From assembly GCA_039619475.1 (NCBI GenBank), contig CM077115.1, positions 419,748,557 through 419,812,556 of the forward strand: a stretch of DNA of 64,000 nucleotides, given 5' to 3'. The position numbers were made by a program, and so were the translations under genes. Below are positions 34,121-43,471 of this stretch, in pieces (the first letter of the stretch is position 1; each line of letters starts with the position of its first letter). Source of the stretch: Icerya purchasi. Taxonomy: Eukaryota > Arthropoda > Insecta > Hemiptera > Monophlebidae. A model generated the notes under the pieces. The model did not search any database. It was given only the letters and a program-made list of their open reading frames with translations, and was not told where the DNA came from.

Positions 34121-34420
34121 TAATTCCCAATAATAACATTAATAAGAGCTACGAGTTGATCTATTTTCAATAAGTTTCTCCGCTAAAACAGTATATAATT
34201 ACGAAGGTATGGAAATTTAAGGTCATCGTGCATTTCAGAAATGCTAGTGTAACGGGGTGCGTTTAGTATGCACCTAAGATATTTATTTTTTATGAACTGT
34301 AATTGTTTGTAACGCGTATCAGATATTGAACATCATACAGGCAAAACACACATATATTATTAGGATTGGTCTAATAAGTGCTTAGTATAGAAGTAATTTG
34401 TTATGAGTATTTAAAAATGA
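34121..34420 (-). pseudogene. jockey-like reverse transcriptase relic
   Basis: The minus strand reads FLNTHNKLLLY then ALIRPILIIYVCFA, and after a short gap SDTRYKQLQFIKNKYLRCIL, NAPRYTSISEMHDDLKFPYL. These are the thumb and post-RT blocks seen in the intact jockey-like frame at 29515 (NKLLLYNSILKPI, QSKVLRNIVAAPWFV, DLHAP) in the same order. Stops interrupt it. It comes from a different, older jockey-group family. Confidence 0.65.
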
Positions 34421-35151
34421 TCTACACGATGGAAACACTAGATAAATAGTGTAGATAGAGCGGTATGATGTATGCGCTTATTAAAGTTTAGTATTTTGTC
34501 TAGTCGCTATCAACTTGATCGGAAAAATAATATGCCTTCTATGTGTGCACTTTTTTTTAGGAGCTATATCTACGAGAAAACAAAATCAGCTTTAATCCAG
34601 CAGGATTTACAGAAACGCGTGATTCAAAAAAAAAAAACAAAAAACGAAGGTCAAACAATCCCGTTTGGTCCATATGAACCACTAACAGTGCAGCATGGTC
34701 GGCAAAGAGTGACGCATTAACGCGAGATGATACAGGAAAATCATAAAGAGCGATATACTAGTATTTGCCTCAACGCACTGCTCTGTGCGGAGGGATATCA
34801 GCCAAGAGAGGTATCGGAGATATGCGAGTGTTCCAATTGCTTACTTGACTATTAAGATTTTGATCTGTCCTTGAAGATGATGGTCTTTTGATCTGGAAGA
34901 AACCGATTTTTTTTCAAATTTTTTCGGAAAAATTTAAATAATAATTTGTTAAATCTCATTTGTTAAAATTACAGAGAAGTATTTTTAAATTTATTTACCC
35001 CGGCTTCTCCAGCTATGGGGATACGAACCCATGTTAATGATTATAAAACTAGACATATAATAATTTATTTTTACATCGATATATTATTAAAATTTATATT
35101 ATTGCAATTTTAAAACATGAACTATAAACATTTATTTCGTTTTCATTTCAG
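34421..35151. other. unassigned DNA
   Basis: Reading frame 34472-34720 has no recognisable motif. At 35017-35030 the plus sequence GGGGATACGAACCC is the complement of a B-box-like word, but no A box accompanies it. A pyrimidine-rich tract ends at the acceptor-like site 35151. Confidence 0.4.
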
Positions 35152-35224
35152 TATTCATTCAGATAGTCAAAAGTGAGCTCCCATCTTCGCCTTGGAGTAA
35201 CAAAGAAGAGCCGCTATTAACGAG
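35152..35224 (+). other. candidate 73-nt host exon
   Basis: A pyrimidine-rich acceptor (TTTCGTTTTCATTTCAG, ending 35151) and a GAG-GTTAGT donor (35225) bracket 73 bases. They are less AT-rich than the flanks. One frame is fully open and reads FIQIVKSELPSSPW then SNKEEPLLTR; the other two have stops. I do not recognise the peptide. If real, it would show that the window lies within introns of a large plus-strand gene. Confidence 0.3.
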
Positions 35225-35844
35225 GTTAGTTAATAAAATGATATTATTATTTTTATCGGCTTGATGTTGTGATTTCTTTTAGATGTTATTTTGAAACGCG
35301 ATTATATTCTTCTCTTATAATAAACAATTTAAATATATAGCACTAATATTCTTCCTTTATCGTTAACAATTAGTTATTTGAATTTTAAATTGTTTTAAGT
35401 ATCTGTTCAGACTTGTTATATCAATGCGAAACAAAGCTCTCAGTATGGGAATATTCATATAATATTTCCCCGGTTATAAGCAGCGTTTCTTTTCGCTGTA
35501 GTGTGGATATTAAATTTTGTTAAAAATCGAGTACCTTCTCCGCCGTTAACATTTCGAAGTTTTAAAAAAAGCTGCCGATTCTCTTAGTACAGAATGTTAG
35601 CAAGCTTAATGCAAAATTACAATATGATGAACCTATTCTTCACAGAGGTGCTGAAATATTTTTTGGAAATAGTTTGGAACCTTGAAGTTTGAACTTTTAA
35701 AAAATCTTTCTTACGTAATATTTTCGGTATATAGTGTTCAGAATGGAATTATTAGTTTTTTTTTACAATTTATTTTATTTATTCATTATTAAAAGATTCG
35801 ACTTTTACCCCTTTTTTTTTTTTTTTTTACCGGTAGAAAATTTG
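35225..35844. other. unassigned AT-rich DNA
   Basis: Contains a T-run at 35812-35828. No coding signal. Confidence 0.45.
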
Positions 35845-36460
35845 AATTTGACCGTAACGTTAAAACGCGTGGAACTGAGGACCAGTCCCTGCAGTACCTC
35901 GTTTCATAACATCTGAACGAGGGATTTCGCACTGTTTATTCATAAAATTAACGTGACTGAATGGCGTTCTTAATAGAAAATGCTATGTGGTGCCGCGAAT
36001 GTTCCGAAATGTATAACACGGACAGGATTTTATGTTTAAACGCACTAGAAAATTCTTAGCGGTAATAGCAAGAATATGTTAATTCCTTCTGAAGGATTTT
36101 CGTATCAAATTCGCGAAAAAGAGAAGTTGATCGATGGTGGATCTTCCGAAGCCATATTCTTCGAAAAACCAAATTAATCGGTTATTAACGATTCTTTTTA
36201 ACAATTTGCGTAGGACAAATCAAACGGTGGCTACACATGTGAAATGGATTTTTGTTTGATTTAAGCACCGGAATAACCTCCATAATTTTTCACAGATCTC
36301 AGAATGACTGAGATGTCCAGATTGAGCTAAATATGTTTTGAAGGAAATTAATCACTAATTGCGGACATGTTAAATCACGAGGTAGGTAAATCCGGTCGGA
36401 TCCTAGAGCGGTGATTTCATTTGATTGAGGCACGTTGAAGTTTGTTACGACGGTGATTAA
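35845..36460 (-). pseudogene. non-LTR reverse transcriptase relic (I/jockey group)
   Basis: Read downward from 36460 on the minus strand, pieces in shifting frames give ITALGSDRIYLPRDL, LVINFLQNIFSSIW, KIMEVIPVLKSNKNP, RLIWFFEEYGFGRSTIDQLL and finally EVLQGLVLSSTRFNV. They follow the RT order. In turn these correspond to the (P)GxDGI block, the helix before VPIxKPxKD, VPIxK, GFRxxRSTxDQL, and VPQGSVLSPxLFNV. The catalytic FxDD block beyond is lost. At least three frameshifts mark old decay. Confidence 0.6.
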
Positions 36461-37832
36461 GGAATAAAAGATCGAATATTATCTGATAGTCATTCGAATG
36501 CGAAAGAGAATTAGTAGTACCTGATAGCAGTTGATTGCGTGTGTACGTTGTTAAAGTTGATGGTGGATGTACTGAATTTACGGTAGGTAGAATAGTACCG
36601 GAAGGTATCGATAATAGGGCGGGCGGAAATCTATGAAATCTATGATGGACGGCGAAAACGCCTTTTACCCGTGATAAATATTATTTCTATAGATTGAACC
36701 GAAAAGATTATGTAATACTTCCGAATGAATAGTTGATTACGATAAGAGGTTGCGGGAATACATAAACGCACGACAGTATCACGCAAATAACTGAACCAAT
36801 TATGTTGTAGATAATGAGAGATTCTCTGATTTCCGTGAGAAAAGTTTAAAAAGTACACGGACTAGTACCTTCTCAGTTTAAGCACAATTCAAAGGTGGGG
36901 TCCATCGTAAATGAACTCAATTACCGGTTGTTTACCCGGAATACTGTAAAATCTAATAAGATTTTTATTTTAATTATAGGCTCTTTAGGTCGAAAAATAA
37001 ATTAATCAAGCTTAGTTTGTTTTCTTTTCGTAGAAATCAGAAAATAAATAATTAAATTAACCGCTAAAAATCACGTAGAAGGCAATGACAAACATGCATA
37101 TATATGCGCGCTAATTAATGCGTAGCATGCAACGGGACTGCATTTGTTTCGCGATTAATCGACCAATCAAAATATCAGTTCCAAGTGTAGAGTTATATCT
37201 GTACAACTAGGAAGTTGTCTACAATCAGAAACTGAGCAGGACTACGGCATTATAAAGAAAACTACAAAGAAGATGCAAATTCTAAAAAGTGTTCCTTGTT
37301 CCGTCATATTGAACTTTCGTCATATTCTTTTTTACCGTTCTCACAACAAGAGTAAACGAACCCTTTGAAGTAAGCGATGTTTCGTATTATGTCGCATGTA
37401 TTGGAAAAGGGCCTCTTAAAAAATGTTTATTACACAACGTCGTACATTTGGTCAGCCGACTCAGACGGGTCTTCTTCCCGTTGTAGAGACAAAATGCATG
37501 CCAATCGGTGCGGTTCGCTGTGTTAAATAGATGCGAGAAAAAGTATCTTGAGATTAATTTTGTTCACTTGGTTTCGTTTTTTCAACATGAACCCTTTTAT
37601 AGCTGGAGATTATTCCAAACCTTTTATCCGAAATTTTAACATCGAAAAGCGCTACGAATACTGGTAAATGAATAATTCGATAATTAGGCAGGTATTTTCT
37701 CTTATTCTTTTGATACTTTACGGAATAAGTTTTTTCAAACAATACATTAGCTTGTTTTACGAATTCTTAAAAATTCGATTGTACAATCTTGTTCTACTGT
37801 TAACCTTAATATAGTAATATTTCACACTATCA
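36461..37832. other. unassigned DNA
   Basis: No recognisable element. Frames at 36640-36858 and 37554-37742 (minus) have no motif. A short ATATAT/GCGCGC alternating patch lies at 37098-37111. Confidence 0.4.
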
Positions 37833-37854
37833 TTCTTCTTCTTCTTCTTCTTCT
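37833..37854. repeat. (TTC)n microsatellite
   Basis: Seven TTC units directly beyond the end of the LINE relic at 37857-38060. On that relic's strand this is a GAA tail, which may derive from its 3' end. Confidence 0.9.
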
Positions 37855-37856
37855 CG

Positions 37857-38060
37857 TGCCACCCGATTCGGATATTGCTTAATCATCATGTATGGATTGC
37901 ATTATCTGCTGGAATTGATTTCGATCTTTAATTCCGGTCCATTTTTTTATATTATCTATCCAAGCGGTCTTTCTTCTTTCCGGATTTCTTATCCCAACTG
38001 TGTTATTGTCCAGTCTCTCAATTTCCACACTAGACCTGGGATCCATGATAGCATGGCCAG
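37857..38060 (-). pseudogene. LINE carboxyl-terminal relic (RRKTAWIDNI type)
   Basis: The minus strand reads SVEIERLDNNTVGIRNPERR, then KTAWIDNIKKWTGIKDRNQF, ending QSIHDD and a stop. It resembles the end of proteins whose tail runs '...GKRxxGRRKxSWLxNIRxW...' after the RT, the same general class as the relic at 3751-3990. Upstream on the minus strand, about 38060-38150, similarity fades and stops appear. It is a 5'-truncated fragment. Confidence 0.5.
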
Positions 38061-40113
38061 TCGCATATTTCCCATTACCAAGCCTGGAAACTTGATAACG
38101 CCGGGTGCCAGCCGGACCCTATGGCATATATATCCTTTCCTCATTCTGTGTTGTTATATTAATAAAATACACCATGAATATGGATTTTTTAATCTGAAAT
38201 CAGTTTGGGTGTTTCCTATAAATTTTTTCAAAGTCGCTATTGACGATTTTTCGATTATTTTATTAATCACTCGCCTTTATTACAAATTATTTTACGAATA
38301 TAATTTGAAAATTCCGTATTTATTTCGTTTCACTCGTGTAAAAACATGTATGACAAATAAGATGAATTTCGTTGCTTAAGATAAACAAGAATATAGGGAA
38401 ACAAGGAGATTTCGAGATGCTTCTGATCAGCAGTCATACGCAAACTTCGGGAATGACTTAAAAGTCGATTTTAAAAACTATCTGCTGGTTGGGAGTTTAT
38501 TTTAGTTTACACCTGAATAACACCCCATCTCCTCTACTCGTAATAACACGCCCGTGCATCGATGTACTCTAGTGACACATGTTGCGGAAACGCAAAGTTA
38601 TTCCTACAGAATAATTGCACTTTCCAAATAAAAGCCTCGGGCACTTTAAGGGTTTTTCGTTTTATTTCGAAAATAAAATTTTACTCGGCAAATAAAATTG
38701 ACTTTCATAATCGCATTGCTGATTTGCGTGTCCATGTTCGAACAATTCGTTTATTCGCTAACAATTTTTTAAATTAAAAGACAAAGTCATAAAACATATT
38801 CACGATTTATATGTTTCTTTTTGAAGAACAGACACTCTTTTTTTTTTTTTTTTTAATATAAAACGTTTTTACTTCTTTGTACACAGTAAAGGGAGTATTG
38901 CAGTCATGAGAAATGTTCAGTGCTATATTTCAACGGATATTTCGACCATCCCTGATTACTTCTCCTTATAGGGATGATGATAAAAGGATACTTGAGCAGT
39001 ATTTTGAATCTCACATTTCAACAGAAATATCGACTAGCCTTGGATTCATTTTAAGCCGTTTTCTCGTGACGGAAACGGCCTTTCTTGGAAGATAGAAATA
39101 AAATTAAGCATAAATAGATGCGGCTGTGGCTTGGTGCAAAAGCACACACTTTGCATTTTCGTCGTCATCGTCGCTATAACAAACTTTTATTACACAAGCG
39201 GTCTACATAACCGAGTTGTATGTATAAGTGTGCCTGAAGCAGTGTAAGGCCTAGTAGTTTTAAAGTGGTTGACTACGAAGCTGAAGTAAAACAGCACAAG
39301 TTGTACTAAATTAAAGTTGCTTACCGGCTAGAAAACTAGTCTGAAATTGAAATCAGACAAAGGAAAAAGCGGTTGATAGAAATGGAATCCTTCTAATTAG
39401 TTACTTACTTTTCATATGTAAAATAGACTTAATAATTTGGGATGAGATTTTTCAGTAATTGCTTCCTGTCTGAAAAACCGAGCGAATTTTCCCAGCGAAT
39501 AAGGTTAATTAGACTGTCAGTGAAATGCTGTACGAAGCTGTTATACGTATATATATATATATATCAGTAGCAAGTCCTCAGGTACTTCTAGTCATGCACG
39601 AAAAAGTAGACTGAGAAAGAAAGAAATCTGAGACCATTTCTTCGAGATTAACCTGGCTAAACAATCAGTTCTTGCTTGTCAATCTGAGAAGTTAATGCAA
39701 AGAAAAATGCTTAATGTGCAAAATGCCAGTCATCGGTCAGGATTTGACGATCGTTTAGTCTTCCGTGTTTGGTTTATCGGACGCTGTAAGTACTAATCTG
39801 AATTTGGCGAGTCACCAAAACACATTAAAGCGTATTACGAGAACCAGGTACTTGGCCATCTTGAGTGAATTAAGTGTGCATTACGCACTGCGCACTTCTT
39901 CGAAACTGTGACTACGCTACCGCTATTTTAAATGATGTTCACACGGCTAATTTATAAATACACTCGACGAAGTGTACCGCTAGCGAAAATCTGTCGACTG
40001 TGGCAAACGCAACCCGATACAGAAGCGATAGCGCGCAATCGATTCTTTATTAGATTGGAAATTTATGAAAATTCATTAGTGTGAGCAGACGTATTTACTT
40101 TTAAATAGATTTC
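38061..40113. other. unassigned DNA
   Basis: Contains a T-run at 38838-38853 and a short TA run at 39549-39564. A 163-codon plus frame (37888-38379) crosses the preceding LINE relic antisense and is not a gene. Nothing else was recognised. Confidence 0.4.
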
Positions 40114-40540
40114 TTAAGGGGGGATCCTGCTTTAGGAGATGAAAAAAATCGATTTTTTATTTATTTCCTAAATCGATAGATAAACTATCCAGACGTATAT
40201 TCACAATGTTACAAATGCCAATTCGAAGTACTTTTGGAGAAACAAAGATGAACGAAAAGAAGCATCGAACAAGTGTACACACATTCAGCCAGGCTCAGAC
40301 ACTATTTCCGACCTTGTTTCCTTTACTTCGTTAGAACAGTTAATTACTGTACGTGTTTCTGCTTTCAGCTTCTGTCAGCCAGGCTCAGGTGATCTCTGTA
40401 CCCTTCTATCTTCTACTTCGTGATAACAGTTGTCTGTACACGTGTTTCTCAGAAGCTCGATGGTAAGAAGCGGGAAAGATATTATAAAGAAGTTAATAAT
40501 TTATTATGGTTTGGAAATTAGAAGAAATATTGATTCTGTC

Positions 40541-40569
40541 CAAAAAAAAAAAAAAAAAAAAAAAAAAAA
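40541..40569. repeat. poly(A) run inside the TTAA transposon
   Basis: An A-run of about 29 bp is flanked on both sides by GATTCTGTCCAA or GATTCTGTCC. The 10-12 bp direct repeat around the A-run looks like a target duplication left by insertion of an almost pure poly(A), or like local slippage. Confidence 0.7.
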
Positions 40570-40706
40570 GATTCTGTCCAAGAAATTAAAAAAGCTGTGA
40601 TAGCAAATCACATTATTGTTCCACAGATAAATCTTCTCGACACGAAAATTTCCAACCGGAATGAATAGTTTTGTGTGAATGGCGCAAAGTTGAATGCACC
40701 AATTAA

Positions 40707-41168
40707 TTACGATCTTTTGAGCATCCTGCTCGATTGATTGACGCAAAAATTGAGAAGCATGTTCACGTGATTTATGAAGAGCTATCAAATGACAACCTTT
40801 TAGCGAGTTGTTTAGGCGGTCACACGCAAAATTCAAACGAGTCGTTCAACTCAACGGTCTGGTACATCAATCCGAAGCACTTGCATTCCGGTCAAAATGT
40901 CGTTGAAATAGCCGCCTACTTGGTTGCAGGCATGTTCAATGAAGGATATTCAGCGATTTTTTGCTGCATTTGAATATTGGCCAGCAATGCAAAATGTTTG
41001 CCGATACCGCAACGGATCGAAAGGGAAAATAGGTGCCAGTCGCTTAGCATCGATGGGGCTCGCACGGCTTGTAGACTCGAACAAATGCGTAAGAATGAGA
41101 TATTTGAGGAAGCAGAAGGACTATTGTATGAACTAAGAACAGAGTCGATTAGCCGATCATTGGCGTAA
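40707..41168 (+). pseudogene. transposase carboxyl-terminal fragment with one in-frame stop
   Basis: One frame runs from 40707 to 41168 with a single TGA at 40971-40973. It reads LLASCLGGHTQNSNESFNST then VWYINPKH before the stop, and LASNAKCLPIPQ and a charged helix (RLEQMRKNEIFEEAEGLLYE) after it. The block C-L-x-G-x-TQNxNESFNxxVWxxxPK is characteristic of a family of arthropod transposase-like proteins annotated as Mutator-like. The amino-terminal part with the earlier catalytic residues is absent. With a TGA and a large 5' deletion it cannot make a working transposase. Confidence 0.65.
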
Positions 41169-41739
41169 GAAACAAAGATTAGTATTTTCTGTTATTGAAA
41201 ATTTTAAAACTCGTTTTCTCGAGTTTTCATTTTTTCGATTTTTCTGAATTGGCGGGCGCAATACTAACATTTATTCTCTTCAGTATTGAGTTTTCTTCTA
41301 TGTGAACCAACAAATTTGTTGAAAAAGTATTTTTAGAGATCTTTTACACAACATAAAATATAACTTCTGTTTTATTGAAGAAGCACTTTTTTCTTTCAAG
41401 CCTGAAAGAGTCATAATTTCTCAATTATTTTAACTTTTTTTTTTGGTTCACTCAGAAATAAATGTATAATAATTGGAAATTTATTTGGTTTTTATGTTTC
41501 TGACAAGAATTTCGAACTACATCTTTCCCGCCAATTGCGAACTACGGTAGCGAGACGTTCTAGGAAAACATTGCTCTGTAGTTTATTATTATATCTACTT
41601 AATAAAAATTATTTATACACTTTAAATACGTAAGAAAATATACCCCAAAGTTCGCCGGACTAAGTTGTTTTTTTCTCTTCCAAAAAAAATCCTCAAAAAA
41701 GAGCTTTTTTGGGTTTTCTAAAGCAGGATCCCCCTTTAA

Positions 41740-42873
41740 TGTGTTTGTAATTTTCCGTTTTAATAATATTTTTCCATTTTTTTGTGTTATAAGACGAAGG
41801 TGCTGTATATATTTCACTTCATAGTTCTTAAAGTTACTTAAAAATCTTTTTAATTAATTTATTTTTTGAATTAATTCTGCATTATTTATTTTTCCTGTTT
41901 GCACAGATTGTTTTCTTTATCAAAATTTAAATACCAATTTTACATAAATTTAATCTTTTTTGTTTTTTGAAATTTAAAAAATAGCGTAGCTTCTTAATTT
42001 GGTTTTGTCAGTGTATGTTGGTATATTTCCTATATTTATTTATTAATCGAAGTTATAGACAAATCGATCGTTGTATTAATTGTTTTAACTGAAATGTTTT
42101 GTAATTATTATGATTTTCGGAATTCACATCGCGCTATCTGTTGAGCAATAAAGTTTTGAAATAATACGTTGCTTGTATATTGCAGTACTGAGGCTTTACT
42201 TAGCTAAACATTCTTTTTTTTTTTTTCAGTCCAAAGAAAAACAAAGAAAAATTTTAACGTTGTTACTACTAAACCTAGTTTTACCGAGCGCCTTGAGAGG
42301 CATAAATAGTAAACGCTTTTTCTTTTTTTTTTTTGTTTTTTTGCAATCAATTACACGGAAGTGTATGCTTACGTGGGACCGAACTGTAAAAGTGAGGCAA
42401 ACTACAAAGAGCTGCCAGAAATTTAATTTTGAAAACTGCCCTAAACGTAACACGCCATCTTTGAAGTACACTCAAACGTTTATGAAAAATTAAAAAAATA
42501 TCCTCTTACGAGCAACTCGAATAAGATACAATAGAAAGCAAGAAGGAAATATAATCAAAAAATTTTAATCCTTTTACTCCTCTTTCATAAAAGATTTCTT
42601 CCTATGCGCTGTTTTTTTGTTTGTTTTTTTTAATCAAAAATATTTTCTACATATTGCAGATTTGTTAATAAACATTTAGACTTTAGAAAAATTTAATATA
42701 TTGCAGAGGGAGATCAGAAGATGAGTTCGTAGGAAGCAAATAAATAATGGAGCCGAAGTTAGAATAAAATCGAAAACAAGAGCACAAATTATAAAACAAA
42801 AAACCAAAAAGCGAATATGCCCTAAAGATGGGGGAGAAATTTTTTGTAACAGATCTTGAATTACCGATGATGT
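41740..42873. other. unassigned AT-rich DNA
   Basis: T-runs at 42212-42226 and 42320-42333. A 106-codon plus frame (42173-42493) spans these runs and shows no motif. No gene is called. Confidence 0.4.
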
Positions 42874-43085
42874 CATGATCGAGAAGTTTTATTTCATTCC
42901 GTTTTTCAGTGGTAGTTATGTGCGTAACACAGTATTTTATTGTTTGCTATTTGTTGGCGATCCTAAATACAATTTTCTGCAGTTCCATGGCCTTTTTCTT
43001 TCTCGTTGTCTTATATCAATGGTCCCTTTTTACGTTTCATTAACGTTTATCGATTACTGTTTAGAGTGACAATAATTTTCGAAGT
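42874..43085 (+). repeat. 210-bp dispersed repeat, copy 1
   Basis: The block starts GATCGAGAAGTTTTATTTCA and ends GATTACTGTTTAGAGTGACA then ATTTTCGAAG. It is repeated, inverted, at 49577-49782 and, partly, in direct orientation at 53118-53260. All three copies begin at GATCGA, which suggests a real element boundary. No coding capacity that I believe. Confidence 0.7.
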
Positions 43086-43195
43086 CCAAATATAACTAAT
43101 TTCAGATGAAAATTTTCAAATAATATTTCCTCAATTTTAATCAAAAAGTAGAATCTGTTGTTGTGCAATTATGGGAAAAGACATAAAAACTTGTT
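43086..43195 (+). repeat. 110-bp repeat, copy 1 (inverted partner at 52022-52132)
   Basis: TCCAAATATAACTAATTTCA through ATTATGGGAAAAGACATAAA matches the reverse complement of 52022-52132 almost throughout by eye. It directly abuts the 210-bp repeat here, whereas in the partner locus the two blocks are about 2.2 kb apart and in swapped order. Confidence 0.7.
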
Positions 43196-43249
43196 AAATT
43201 TAATGATTATTTTTTTATATTTGAGTTATAAATGTCCATTTTCTGTATT

Positions 43250-43388
43250 ATCACTTTATTAAAAATTTATCAAAACATGTATTACAGAAAATTATACTTT
43301 AAAAATATTAAAATAAAGCCGACTGATTATGAAGTACGTAACCCCGAAATATGTCGGCTATATTTTAATATTTTTAAAGTATAATTTT
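43250..43388. repeat. fold-back palindrome, left part (interrupted by the retrotransposon)
   Basis: The left arm 43250-43323 is complementary to 43353-43388 plus, after removal of the retrotransposon, 48623-48659. The arms are about 74 bp with two mismatches and a 29-nt loop (43324-43352, around TGATTATGAAGTACGTAACC). The inner arm reads GTCGGCTATATTTTAATA on the right side. It is a small non-coding foldback or MITE-like element that existed before the insertion. Confidence 0.8.
43375..43388. repeat. target-site duplication, left copy
   Basis: TAAAGTATAATTTT here recurs at 48609-48622. The two copies flank the minus-strand I-like retrotransposon; the T-run that follows is the poly(A) tail on the opposite strand. 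Confidence 0.85.
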
Positions 43389-43471
43389 TTTTTTTTTTTT
43401 TTTTTTTTTTTAATGGGTTCGTCGCCATGGACATTGGCCCAAGAACAGTGGAATAGAGAGAAAAGAGAGAC

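Larger units (their letters stand above)
40118..41735. mobile_element. TTAA-flanked DNA transposon (Kolobok-like or related)
   Basis: An 18-bp terminal inverted repeat (left GGGGGGATCCTGCTTTAG at 40118-40135; right CTAAAGCAGGATCCCCCT at 41718-41735; one mismatch, at the outermost base) is bounded on both sides by TTAA (40114-40117 and 41736-41739). A TTAA target duplication is typical of piggyBac and Kolobok superfamilies. The internal peptide resembles the 'Mutator-like transposase domain' proteins of arthropods, not piggyBac, so I favour Kolobok-like. At 1618 bp with only the end of a transposase, the copy is internally deleted. It carries two 75-bp related direct repeats near its left end (40287-40366 and 40377-40452, each starting CAGCCAGGCTCAG) and an A-run at 40541-40569. 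Confidence 0.8.

Noticed and set aside
37888..38379. A 163-codon plus-strand ORF
   Set aside because: Its first third is antisense to a LINE carboxyl-terminal relic and the rest lacks any motif.
42173..42493. A 106-codon plus ORF
   Set aside because: Two T-runs encode Phe stretches, and no family resemblance was seen.
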